Shown here: piece by piece, positions 6,640 through 13,412 of the stretch | Numbering within the stretch: the first letter of the stretch is position 1 | Layout of the letters: every line of letters begins with the position of its first letter | NCBI GenBank assembly: GCA_029287965.1 | Contig: JARFQC010000047.1 | Coordinates: 1-15,760 of the forward strand | Direction of reading: 5' to 3' | DNA from: Arenicellales bacterium | GTDB lineage: Bacteria > Pseudomonadota > Gammaproteobacteria > BMS3Bbin11 | DNA: 15,760 bases | The notes under the pieces: model-generated | What the model saw: only the letters and a program-made list of their open reading frames with translations | What the model was told of the DNA's origin: nothing | The model's database searches: none | Made by a program: the position numbers and the translations under genes

Positions 6640-6807
6640 ATGAAAGAAAACTTTGCCGGGCGCAGCGTCGACAGCTGTGTGGCCATTGATATATATTTTT
6701 CAATTCAATCCGATCGTTCTGCATGGGTTGAACAGCTATTCTATTCGCCCGCTCCACCAGGGTCTATTCAATCACCCGATGAAGTGATGATATGGAACGA
6801 CTCTTAA
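6640..6807 (+). CDS. Possible small ORF with strong ribosome site upstream of gnd
   Basis: AGGAGG at 6623-6628 is one of the best ribosome sites in the window. It is followed by ATG at 6636 (17 codons to a stop) and ATG at 6640 (55 codons to TAA at 6807). The longer product starts MKENFAGRSVDSCVAIDIYF; it resembles no family I know and has no clear membrane segment. Spacing is 7 nt to the first ATG and 11 nt to the second. The short frame could be a leader peptide and the long one a small protein, or the site may be chance in a 279-bp intergenic region. Confidence 0.25.
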   Translation: MKENFAGRSVDSCVAIDIYFSIQSDRSAWVEQLFYSPAPPGSIQSPDEVMIWNDS

Positions 6808-6859
6808 ACGGGACGTGCGCGCTTTACAACAATGACACTTAATTAAAGGAGCCACAGCA

Positions 6860-7870
6860 ATGCAGATCGGCATACTCGGACTCGGCCGCATGGGCGCGAA
6901 CATGGCGCGCCGCCTGATCAGGGATGGTCATGAATGCGTGGTACATACGCGTGACGCATCCAAGGTCGATGCCCTCGTCGGGGAAGGGGCAATCGGCGCG
7001 TATGACATGGACGAGTTCATCGAGCGGCTGACACCGCCGCGTGCCGTCTGGATCATGGTACCCGCGGCGGTGGTCGATACTGTGATCGACCAGCTGGCCT
7101 CGCGCATGCAGCGGGATGACATCATCATCGACGGCGGCAACTCCTATTACAAGGACGATATCAAGCGCGCCGAAGCACTTGCAGGGCAGGGTATCCATTA
7201 CCTCGACATCGGCACCAGTGGCGGCGTATGGGGGCTGGAACGCGGCTACTGCCTGATGATCGGCGGTGAAACGGAAACCGTGGCCTCGCTCGACCCGGTG
7301 TTTCGCAGCATCGCCCCGGGCATCGGCGACATCGAACGCACCCCGGGCAGGGAAGGCGAACCGTCCACCTCGGAGCAGGGCTACCTGCATTGCGGGCCCA
7401 GCGGCGCGGGGCATTTCGTCAAAATGGTCCATAACGGTATCGAGTACGGCATCATGGCGGCCTATGCAGAAGGCATGAATATCCTGCGTCATGCCAATGT
7501 CGGTGCAGAAGGGCGCGATACCGATGCCGAAACCAGCCCGCTGCGTGAACCGGAAACCCTGCAATACGATATCGACACGACTGAAGTGGCCGAATTGTGG
7601 CGTCGCGGCAGTGTCATTTCATCCTGGCTGCTGGACCTCACTGCCATTGCCCTGAAGGACAGTCCCGATCTGTCCGGCTTCTCCGGCCGCGTTTCGGATT
7701 CCGGCGAAGGCCGCTGGACGAGCATGGCGGCGATAGAGACCGGTACACCTGCTCACGTACTGACCGCGGCATTGTTCAACCGCTTCAGTTCGCAGGGGGA
7801 GTCGGACTTCGGTGACCGGGTGCTGTCGGCAATGCGCTACCAGTTCGGCGGCCACCACGAGAAGAAATAA
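6860..7870 (+). CDS. gnd: 6-phosphogluconate dehydrogenase, decarboxylating, short form
   Basis: Oxidises and decarboxylates 6-phosphogluconate to ribulose 5-phosphate with NAD(P)+, the oxidative pentose phosphate step. The 336-residue length fits the short class, not the 470-residue E. coli Gnd. N-terminal Rossmann domain: GLGRMGANMARRL at 7-19. Substrate and catalytic segments: DGGNSYYKDD (91-100), DIGTSGGVWGLERGYCLMIGG (116-136) and HFVKMVHNGIEYG (185-197) with catalytic Lys188 and Asn192. The residues after strand 2 (HTRDASK) contain Arg31, which might favour NADP+, but I would not assign the cofactor from this. Good ribosome site (AAAGGAG). The stop and the next ATG share a base (TAATG), so it is coupled to the HIT gene. 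Confidence 0.92.
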   Translation: MQIGILGLGRMGANMARRLIRDGHECVVHTRDASKVDALVGEGAIGAYDMDEFIERLTPPRAVWIMVPAAVVDTVIDQLASRMQRDDIIIDGGNSYYKDDIKRAEALAGQGIHYLDIGTSGGVWGLERGYCLMIGGETETVASLDPVFRSIAPGIGDIERTPGREGEPSTSEQGYLHCGPSGAGHFVKMVHNGIEYGIMAAYAEGMNILRHANVGAEGRDTDAETSPLREPETLQYDIDTTEVAELWRRGSVISSWLLDLTAIALKDSPDLSGFSGRVSDSGEGRWTSMAAIETGTPAHVLTAALFNRFSSQGESDFGDRVLSAMRYQFGGHHEKK

Positions 7871-8277
7871 TGGCCGGCTTTGAACTGGACAGCCGGCTGG
7901 CCAGGGACTGCATTGTGCTGGGCAGGCTGGATATCAGCCAGCTGCTGCTGATGAACAACGCGCTGGTGCCCTGGTTCATACTGGTGCCAGTCACGACGGA
8001 AACAGAGATCGTCGATTTGTCAGCACAAGACCAGGCACGTCTGCTGCAGGAGATAAACCTGCTCTCCGGCTTCATCAAAGAAAATTTCAACATTACGAAG
8101 CTGAATACCGCGGCGATCGGCAACGTCGTCAGCCAGTTGCACATCCATGTCGTGGGGCGTGATCCGGCCGACTACTGCTGGCCCGATGTTGTGTGGGGCA
8201 GGCAAGAACGCAGAGCGTATTCAGACGAAGAACTGCACAAGATTACCGGGGCAATAAAGGCGCAACTGCTCAGTTAA
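7870..8277 (+). CDS. HIT-family protein (histidine-triad nucleotide hydrolase or transferase)
   Basis: 135 residues with the HIT pattern: hydrophobic strands around NNALVPWFILVPV (29-41), a helix at about 50-73, then GNVVSQLHIHVVGRDPADYCW (84-104). The triad reads Q89-x-H91-x-H93: the first histidine is glutamine, while the middle (nucleophilic) one remains. This QLHIH form is found in a bacterial branch of the family, so it is probably active. HIT enzymes act on nucleoside monophosphate adducts or dinucleoside polyphosphates; the substrate here is unknown. Overlaps gnd by one base. Confidence 0.88.
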   Translation: MAGFELDSRLARDCIVLGRLDISQLLLMNNALVPWFILVPVTTETEIVDLSAQDQARLLQEINLLSGFIKENFNITKLNTAAIGNVVSQLHIHVVGRDPADYCWPDVVWGRQERRAYSDEELHKITGAIKAQLLS

Positions 8278-8368
8278 AAACAGGGTGCCGCGTTCAGGTT
8301 CACCCGGTCCCGTAAACTCCCGCTTTATTACTCCGATGTAACACCATTTAGCCTGTCAGTGTCTGGAT

Positions 8369-8404
8369 ATATATGCTTTACGGAATATATGAAAAAGCAT
8401 ATAT
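8369..8404. promoter_or_regulatory. Palindromic operator candidate for ArsR
   Basis: ATATATGCTTT (8369-8379) and AAAGCATATAT (8394-8404) are perfect 11-bp inverted arms around a 14-bp AT-rich centre that contains another ATATATG. AT-rich dyads of this kind are typical ArsR/SmtB-family operators. It lies 9-44 bp before the preferred arsR ATG, so ArsR binding here would block its own transcription. Release by arsenite would switch on arsR and, if co-transcribed, arsC and ACR3. Confidence 0.6.
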
Positions 8405-8412
8405 TCACGCCC

Positions 8413-8766
8413 ATGAAACTGCATGCCGAAATGTTATTCAGCGCCATGTCGCATCAGCTCAGGCTGCGCGTATTGATGCTGCTGCAGCGCGAAGGGGAGT
8501 TGTGCGTGTGTGAACTCATGCATGCGCTGAACGTGTCTCAACCGATGATTTCGCGTCACCTGGCCCATTTGCGAGAGTGGAACATCGTCAGCGACAGGCG
8601 CCAGGGGCAATGGGTCTACTACCGTTTGCATGACGATTTGCCCGGCTGGGCCGGCGATGTACTGACAGCAAGTCTCGCAGGTGTGAGCGACAACGCGCCT
8701 TATGCTCGCGATCATGTTTCCCTTGCATCAATGTCGAACCGTCCAGGTTCGGCCTGTTGTGCGTAA
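8413..8766 (+). CDS. arsR: ArsR-family arsenic-responsive repressor
   Basis: A small winged-helix repressor, 117 residues from the chosen ATG. Residues 5-75 follow E. coli ArsR: AMSHQLRLRVLMLLQREGEL, CVCEL (Cys31, Cys33), the recognition helix SQPMISRHLAHLRE, and the wing DRRQGQWVYYRL. The first two cysteines of the arsenite site are present; the third of the E. coli set (Cys37) is absent, and a CC pair sits at the C-terminus (115-116). The frame also offers ATG at 8389 and GTG at 8359, but these lie within the operator region and exceed family length; none has a strong ribosome site. 95 bp separate it from arsC. Confidence 0.9.
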   Translation: MKLHAEMLFSAMSHQLRLRVLMLLQREGELCVCELMHALNVSQPMISRHLAHLREWNIVSDRRQGQWVYYRLHDDLPGWAGDVLTASLAGVSDNAPYARDHVSLASMSNRPGSACCA

Positions 8767-8861
8767 TCGATAAACGGCATTCCAGCCGAATCTGATGCCA
8801 ACGACGCGGTCTTAAACACACTCAATCTTCTTTCACCGACCTAACTCAACCGGAGTCAATC

Positions 8862-9287
8862 ATGAATATCCTGTTCCTCTGCACCGGCAATTCCTGTCGC
8901 TCACAAATTGCCGAGGGCTGGGCAAAACAGTCCGCACCTGCCGACTGGACCATCATGTCTGCAGGCATAGAGGCACACGGCAAGAATCCCCGCGCGATCG
9001 CCGTAATGGCCGATGCCGATGTCGACATATCCGGCCAGGAGTCGACGCGAGTGACCGATGAAATGCTCGACCAGGCGGACCTGGTGGTGACCGTATGCGG
9101 TCATGCCGATGAGCATTGCCCGGCGTTACCGGCCGGGACGCGCAAGATCCACTGGCCGCTGGAAGATCCGGCCAAGGCGCAGGGCAGTGAAGAGGAGATC
9201 ATGCAGGTCTTTCAGGCCAGCCGCGATGACATCCGCCAGCGGGTAGCCAGGTTGCTCGACGATCTCAAGGCCGAGGTCGCGGCATGA
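8862..9287 (+). CDS. arsC: Arsenate reductase, thioredoxin-coupled (low-molecular-weight phosphatase fold)
   Basis: Reduces arsenate to arsenite. The 141-residue protein belongs to the S. aureus/B. subtilis-type class, not the glutaredoxin class: P-loop LCTGNSCRSQIAEGW with nucleophile Cys7, Cys12 and Arg13. The two shuttle cysteines are Cys79 and Cys86 in VTVCGHADEHCP, spaced as in the S. aureus enzyme (Cys82/Cys89). LEDPAKAQG holds the general-acid Asp. This class recycles through thioredoxin. The ribosome site CGGAG lies eight bases before the ATG. It overlaps the efflux gene by 4 bp (ATGA), ensuring arsenite made here is exported. Confidence 0.95.
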   Translation: MNILFLCTGNSCRSQIAEGWAKQSAPADWTIMSAGIEAHGKNPRAIAVMADADVDISGQESTRVTDEMLDQADLVVTVCGHADEHCPALPAGTRKIHWPLEDPAKAQGSEEEIMQVFQASRDDIRQRVARLLDDLKAEVAA

Positions 9288-10399
9288 GTGCGCAATGCGA
9301 AGTCACGGCGAAAAAGGCTGCCGGCAAGGACATGGCCTTCTTCGAGCGCTACCTGACGGTCTGGGTATTCCTGTGCATCATCGCGGGCATTGCGCTGGGT
9401 CATTTCTTTCCTGCACCGTTCCAGGCGATCGGCGGCATGGAAGTGGCACGGGTCAACATGCCCGTTGCAATACTCATCTGGCTGATGATCATCCCGATGT
9501 TGTTGAAGATCGATTTCTCGACCTTGCATCACGTCAAGGAACACTGGCGCGGCGTCGGCGTCACGCTGTTCATCAACTGGGCAGTCAAGCCCTTTTCCAT
9601 GGCCTTGCTCGGCTGGATTTTTATTCGCGTCCTGTTCGCAGACTGGCTGCCGGCGGACCAGATCGATTCCTACATTGCCGGCCTGATCATTCTCGCGGCC
9701 GCCCCGTGTACGGCCATGGTGTTCGTCTGGAGCAATCTCAGCGACGGTGAGCCTAACTTCACGCTCACCCAGGTGGCGCTCAACGACACCATCATGATCT
9801 TTGCCTTTGCCCCGATCGTTGCGCTGCTGCTGGGGCTGTCGGCGATTATCGTTCCCTGGGACACGCTGCTGCTGTCTGTTGTCCTGTATATCGTCATTCC
9901 GGTCGTCGTCGCACAGCTATGGCGCAAGTGGATTTTTTCACAGAGGAATGCCGACCAGTTGCTCGACAAGACCCTGAAGACCCTGCACCCCGTGTCACTG
10001 GGTGCGTTGCTGCTGACGCTGGTCCTGCTGTTTGCCTTCCAGGGTGAGCAGATCCTCGCACAGCCGCTGATCATCCTGCTGCTCGCGATTCCCATCCTGA
10101 TCCAGGTGTATTTCAACTCGGGGCTGGCCTACTGGCTCAACCGGCGCTTCGGTGTTGCGCATTGCGTGGCGGCACCTTCTGCCCTGATCGGCGCGAGCAA
10201 CTTCTTTGAACTCGCGGTCGCCACGGCGATCAGCCTGTTCGGGTTCAACTCCGGTGCCGCGCTGGCAACGGTGGTCGGGGTGCTGGTCGAAGTTCCGGTC
10301 ATGCTGTCGGTCGTGCGTATCGTCAATGGTTCGAAAGGGTGGTACGAACGTGCGCTGCCGGGCCGCAGCAAGGCCAGTGCAGCCGCCGATACGCATTAA
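9284..10399 (+). CDS. acr3: ACR3-family arsenite efflux permease
   Basis: An inner-membrane exporter that expels arsenite using the membrane potential. 371 residues with about ten hydrophobic segments and the ACR3 hallmarks: PVAILIWLMIIPMLLKIDF, AAPCTAMVFVWSNLSDG with the conserved Cys142 in TM4, QVALNDTIMIFAFAP, and ALIGASNFFELAVATAISLF with Glu309. GVLVEVPVML follows near the end. The first 17 residues are polar and a later ATG at 9332 (MAFFERYL) is possible, but the start at 9284 has a GAGG ribosome site and the coupled ATGA overlap with arsC. Sometimes named arsB although unrelated to the E. coli ArsB family. Confidence 0.95.
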   Translation: MSAQCEVTAKKAAGKDMAFFERYLTVWVFLCIIAGIALGHFFPAPFQAIGGMEVARVNMPVAILIWLMIIPMLLKIDFSTLHHVKEHWRGVGVTLFINWAVKPFSMALLGWIFIRVLFADWLPADQIDSYIAGLIILAAAPCTAMVFVWSNLSDGEPNFTLTQVALNDTIMIFAFAPIVALLLGLSAIIVPWDTLLLSVVLYIVIPVVVAQLWRKWIFSQRNADQLLDKTLKTLHPVSLGALLLTLVLLFAFQGEQILAQPLIILLLAIPILIQVYFNSGLAYWLNRRFGVAHCVAAPSALIGASNFFELAVATAISLFGFNSGAALATVVGVLVEVPVMLSVVRIVNGSKGWYERALPGRSKASAAADTH

Positions 10400-10423
10400 C
10401 ATGATTAAAGCGGTTTAAACATT

Positions 10424-10452
10424 CGTCATTCCGGCGAAAGCCCGGAATCCAG
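10424..10452. repeat. Dispersed hairpin repeat (REP-like), best copy in the window
   Basis: CGTCATTCCGG, a CGAAAGC loop, and CCGGAATCCAG. ATTCCGG and CCGGAAT pair as a 7-bp stem. Short elements with this look are scattered in intergenic DNA of many gammaproteobacteria. It lies 24 bp after the ACR3 gene and may stabilise or end that transcript. Nothing else is recognisable in 10453-10660 apart from the upstream region of the next gene. Confidence 0.65.
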
Positions 10453-10660
10453 GTCAGCTTACAGCATACGTTCAGTTACAGGCACAAGACTGTATAGATA
10501 CTCAGCAAGCGGACAATGAGTCGATAATGTTTCTGTTGACTAGTGTGTGGCGAGGGACGTTGGACAGTATGAAGCCTGTGCATAGACCATACGGTATATG
10601 TTGTTATTGAAGGCGTTGCGGTATAGTTATTCCAGTACTTTCAATCGGAGGTGTTCCGTC

Positions 10661-11236
10661 ATGGCTACTAAAAAATCGAGCAAGAAAAAAAGCACCAGGA
10701 TGAATGACATAAAGAAGACCGTGTCCACCACGGCCTCCTCGGTAATCGACGAAATCGAGAAAGCAGGCGATGTCGTGGCGCGAGAGGTACGGGAGGGTTT
10801 CGACGCGGTGAGCAAAAAGGCCTCGGTGGCTGCAAAATCGGCGGCTGATGCATCATCCAACGTCAAAGGCATCGTTGCCGATGCCGACCCGAAACAGCTG
10901 TTTCATTCGCTGGTCGAGGAAGTGGAAGAGATTACCGAGCAGATAGTCGACGTGGTCAAGTCGCGCTTCAGTCAGCTCGGCGAAACAGCCCGCAGCGCTG
11001 GCGCTAAGAAACCAGCCAAGAAGAAAGCTAGCAAGAAAAAGGCTACCAAGAAAAAGGCTACCAAGAAGAAAGCTACCAAGAAGGCAGTGAAGAAAAAAGC
11101 AGCCAAGAAAAAAGTAGTGAAGAAGAAAGCCACCAAGAAGAAAGCTTCTAAAAAGAAAGCGGTGAAGAAGGCGCCTAAAAAGAAAACCGTTAAGAAAAAA
11201 GCGGCCAAGAAGGCAGCGAAGAAAAAAACCAGGTAA
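10661..11236 (+). CDS. Lysine/alanine-rich histone-H1-like (AlgP-like) protein
   Basis: 191 residues from the ATG at 10661, placed by a strong ribosome site (CGGAGG, ten bases before). A short basic start (MATKKSSKKKSTR) is followed by a helical, amphipathic middle (about 15-112) with many Ala, Val, Glu and Lys and no membrane segment. From about 116 to the end there is a tail built almost only of Lys, Ala, Thr, Ser and Val in KKAxK units, with no aromatic residue. The tail resembles bacterial H1-like proteins such as AlgP and Hc1, which bind DNA. Poly-lysine tracts also bind polyphosphate, so either ligand is possible. The middle resembles phasin- or apolipophorin-type helices only loosely. 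An inverted repeat separates it from the Nudix gene, so it may be a separate transcript. Confidence 0.8.
   Translation: MATKKSSKKKSTRMNDIKKTVSTTASSVIDEIEKAGDVVAREVREGFDAVSKKASVAAKSAADASSNVKGIVADADPKQLFHSLVEEVEEITEQIVDVVKSRFSQLGETARSAGAKKPAKKKASKKKATKKKATKKKATKKAVKKKAAKKKVVKKKATKKKASKKKAVKKAPKKKTVKKKAAKKAAKKKTR
11006..11233 (+). repeat. Degenerate tandem repeat encoding the Lys/Ala tail
   Basis: The tail is coded by 15-nt units of the form AAGAARAARGCTACC. Two adjacent units at 11033-11047 and 11048-11062 are identical and the third, at 11063-11077, differs at two bases. Units drift further downstream, with some of 12 or 18 nt. Such tracts slip easily in replication, so tail length probably varies between strains. 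Confidence 0.8.
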
Positions 11237-11241
11237 ATCGC

Positions 11242-11278
11242 AATCCGCCGTCGTTGCCCCAGGCATGCACGGCGGATT
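11242..11278. repeat. Strong inverted repeat after the Lys-rich gene
   Basis: AATCCGCCGT (11242-11251) and ACGGCGGATT (11269-11278) form a perfect 10-bp stem with a 17-nt loop. It starts 6 bp after the Lys-rich gene's stop and ends 23 bp before the Nudix start. No U-run follows, so it is not a typical intrinsic terminator. It may be a processing or partial termination point, or a protein binding site marking the start of the next operon. Confidence 0.6.
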
Positions 11279-11301
11279 CTCGCGCCGCATGAGTTGAGCC
11301 T

Positions 11302-11772
11302 GTGACCGATTTCATACCGGGTATACGCAATACTGTACGCGCATTGATCTGGCGGGACGGACATATCCTCATGCAGCAGAAATCCGGCTATGCTGATGGC
11401 GAAAGACTGGTTTTGCCCGGAGGCGGTCAGGAGCTGGGTGAATCGCTGGACCAGGCGCTTATCCGCGAATGCCGGGAAGAAATCGGTGCACAGATCGTTA
11501 TCGGCGACCTGTTGCATGTTGCCGAATTTCACAAGCCGCGTGAAACTATTCCACCGACCATTCGTCACCAGGTGGAATTTCTGTTTGCCTGTACAGTGCC
11601 TGATGATTACATGGCCAAAAACGGTCCTTATCCGGACAAGCACCAGGTCGATGTTGTCTGGATACCCAGGGAAGGATTGCAGGACAACCCGGTTTATCCC
11701 CGCGCACTGGTGCCTTACCTGTCCATGCTCGATGACGAGCGCTTCGGAACTTACCTGAGACGGTTGACTTGA
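11302..11772 (+). CDS. Nudix hydrolase, first gene of the kinase/phosphatase operon
   Basis: 156 residues starting from GTG. The Nudix box is complete at 41-63: G41-x5-E47-x7-R55-E56-x2-E59-E60-x-G62, in GGGQELGESLDQALIRECREE. The enzyme should cleave a nucleoside diphosphate linked to another group, using Mg2+. The segment HKPRETIPPTIRHQVEFLF resembles a Nudix branch seen in mixed clusters, and the substrate cannot be read from it. The ribosome site before GTG is poor. Its stop overlaps the TTG start of the next gene (11769-11772), which ties it to the downstream block. Confidence 0.88.
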   Translation: MTDFIPGIRNTVRALIWRDGHILMQQKSGYADGERLVLPGGGQELGESLDQALIRECREEIGAQIVIGDLLHVAEFHKPRETIPPTIRHQVEFLFACTVPDDYMAKNGPYPDKHQVDVVWIPREGLQDNPVYPRALVPYLSMLDDERFGTYLRRLT

Positions 11773-13412
11773 AATCCAGGCTGCCGCGCACGGTGCGCGA
11801 TAACATGCGCTTCCTGGTTGCGGAAGTGGCGTCACAGGTAAATTCCCTGCAGCGCTACTTTAAAACCGGTGCATCACCCATCGCACAGCGGATACTTGAA
11901 CGCGCCGGGTATATATCCAACCTGCGCGTGCGGATACATGACGCCTGCCTGTTCCATTCCACCCAGCGCAAGAGCAAGGGATACGACCCGCAGGTGCTGC
12001 GCGCCATGGAAACCATCGCCAGCGACCTCGATCGAATCGCCGAGCTGTGCCGCGACTGTCTGCACCACGCTGGCTATTTGAGCCGTGGCAAGTGCCTGCA
12101 GCATCCGGCCTACCGCAGCATGCTAAAAAAGCTGGAGAAGGCGCTGCGGCAAATCGGGAAATCCATCGCCAAGCGCGATACCGAAACCGCACTGAAGATC
12201 GGCCGTGTGGAACAGAAGCTGGTACGCAAGCACGGCAAGCTGATGCGCTACTATACCGAGCGCTTAAAGAAGAAACGCCATACCAAAGACATCATTGCCT
12301 CACTGTTCGTTGCGCATAGTATCGAACAGATGGGCGACGCTATCCGGCATATCAGCGAATCCATCATTACCGCCAATCTCGGTGTACCGGTAGACATGGA
12401 TAGTTACCAGTCGCTGCAGGCTTCGATGGATCGCCTGTCGAACGGCACGCCCGACGAGATGGTGGTAGAGACGATTGCCGAGACCCGTTCCGGCAGCGGT
12501 ATATCCGGCATCGGGTCGAGTACCGGCAAGTCGAGCGAATACGTGGCGATATTCAAGGACGGCCACAAGCGTAAACTGAAGGAGGAGTTCGAAGGCGTCG
12601 AGCGCTGGCATGAATTGTATCCCGGCCTCGCGCCAAAGGTGCTTTCCTATGACAAGCATGGCGACAGCGCATCACTGCTGATCGAACACCTGCCGGGATT
12701 GACCCTGGAGAGCATCCTCCTGAACGAATCGCAGGCACTGCTCGATGACGCGCTGGACTGCCTGGGTAAAGTACTCAAGGAAGTCTGGAATGAAACGCGC
12801 AAGAACCAGCCCGTCTATGCCGACCACATGGAGCAACTGAACAAGCGCCTCAAGGATGTCTATGCCGTACACCCCGAGTTCGACCAGCCGTCGATGCTGC
12901 TGAGCGGAAAAGTGTTGTTGTCCAACGCTGACCTGGTGCGCAGGACCATGGACCTGGAAAAACTGCTGCCGGCACCGTTCTCGGTTTTCATACACGGTGA
13001 CTTCAACCTCGACAACATCATTTACGATCCGGACGAGAAACACATCAACTTTATCGATGTACACCGGTCACGGCGCATGGACTACGTGCAGGACATATCC
13101 GTGTTCATGGTGTCCACCTATCGCTTGCGGGGGCTGGATCGAATCCATCGCCAACGTTCCAGGCAGCTGGCCGTGCGCCTGTATGAGTTCAGCCGGAAAC
13201 AGGCACGCAAGCATCGGGACAATACCTTCGATATACGCCTGGCGATTGGCCTGGCGCGTTCATTCGCCACGTCGACGCGTTTCATCCTCGACCGGACCAT
13301 GGCCAGGGGTATGTTCATGCGCTCGCGCTACCTGATGGAAAAAGTACTCGCTACACCGGATGATCAATACGATAAATTCACCGTGCCGGTAAAGGAACTG
13401 TTCAATGCCTGA
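11769..13412 (+). CDS. Fusion: PhoU-like helical domain plus APH-fold phosphotransferase
   Basis: 547 residues if read from TTG at 11769; ATG at 11805 (MRFLVAEV) would give 535, and neither has a good ribosome site. Residues about 20-205 form a PhoU-like helical bundle: ETIASDLDRIAELCRD near 81-96 and HSIEQMGDAIRHISE at 183-197, with an ExxxD metal motif (Glu186, Asp190). Residues about 255-530 form an aminoglycoside/choline-kinase-like domain: a beta-hairpin with KRKLKEEF, hinge LLIEHLPG (303-310), the catalytic loop HGDFNLDN (409-416; Asp411, Asn416) and metal Asp430 in NFIDVHRS. So the kinase looks catalytically intact. An Arg/Lys-rich C-terminal helical part ends the protein. An APH fold in this context need not act on antibiotics. 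Its stop overlaps the ATP-grasp start by 8 bp. Confidence 0.85.
   Translation: MKSRLPRTVRDNMRFLVAEVASQVNSLQRYFKTGASPIAQRILERAGYISNLRVRIHDACLFHSTQRKSKGYDPQVLRAMETIASDLDRIAELCRDCLHHAGYLSRGKCLQHPAYRSMLKKLEKALRQIGKSIAKRDTETALKIGRVEQKLVRKHGKLMRYYTERLKKKRHTKDIIASLFVAHSIEQMGDAIRHISESIITANLGVPVDMDSYQSLQASMDRLSNGTPDEMVVETIAETRSGSGISGIGSSTGKSSEYVAIFKDGHKRKLKEEFEGVERWHELYPGLAPKVLSYDKHGDSASLLIEHLPGLTLESILLNESQALLDDALDCLGKVLKEVWNETRKNQPVYADHMEQLNKRLKDVYAVHPEFDQPSMLLSGKVLLSNADLVRRTMDLEKLLPAPFSVFIHGDFNLDNIIYDPDEKHINFIDVHRSRRMDYVQDISVFMVSTYRLRGLDRIHRQRSRQLAVRLYEFSRKQARKHRDNTFDIRLAIGLARSFATSTRFILDRTMARGMFMRSRYLMEKVLATPDDQYDKFTVPVKELFNA

Noticed and set aside
11302..11772. Nudix gene as MutT (8-oxo-dGTP clean-up)
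   Set aside because: The Nudix box alone cannot give the substrate, and the sequence outside the box does not resemble MutT.
10972..11835. 287-codon minus-strand frame rich in Phe/Leu/Ala
   Set aside because: It is the antisense of the Lys-rich tail and the Nudix gene; the FFLAAFFF pattern is simply the complement of AAG/GCT repeats.
11769..13412. Antibiotic resistance (aminoglycoside phosphotransferase)
   Set aside because: Only the fold and catalytic loop match. The PhoU-like fusion and operon context argue for a housekeeping or signalling role.
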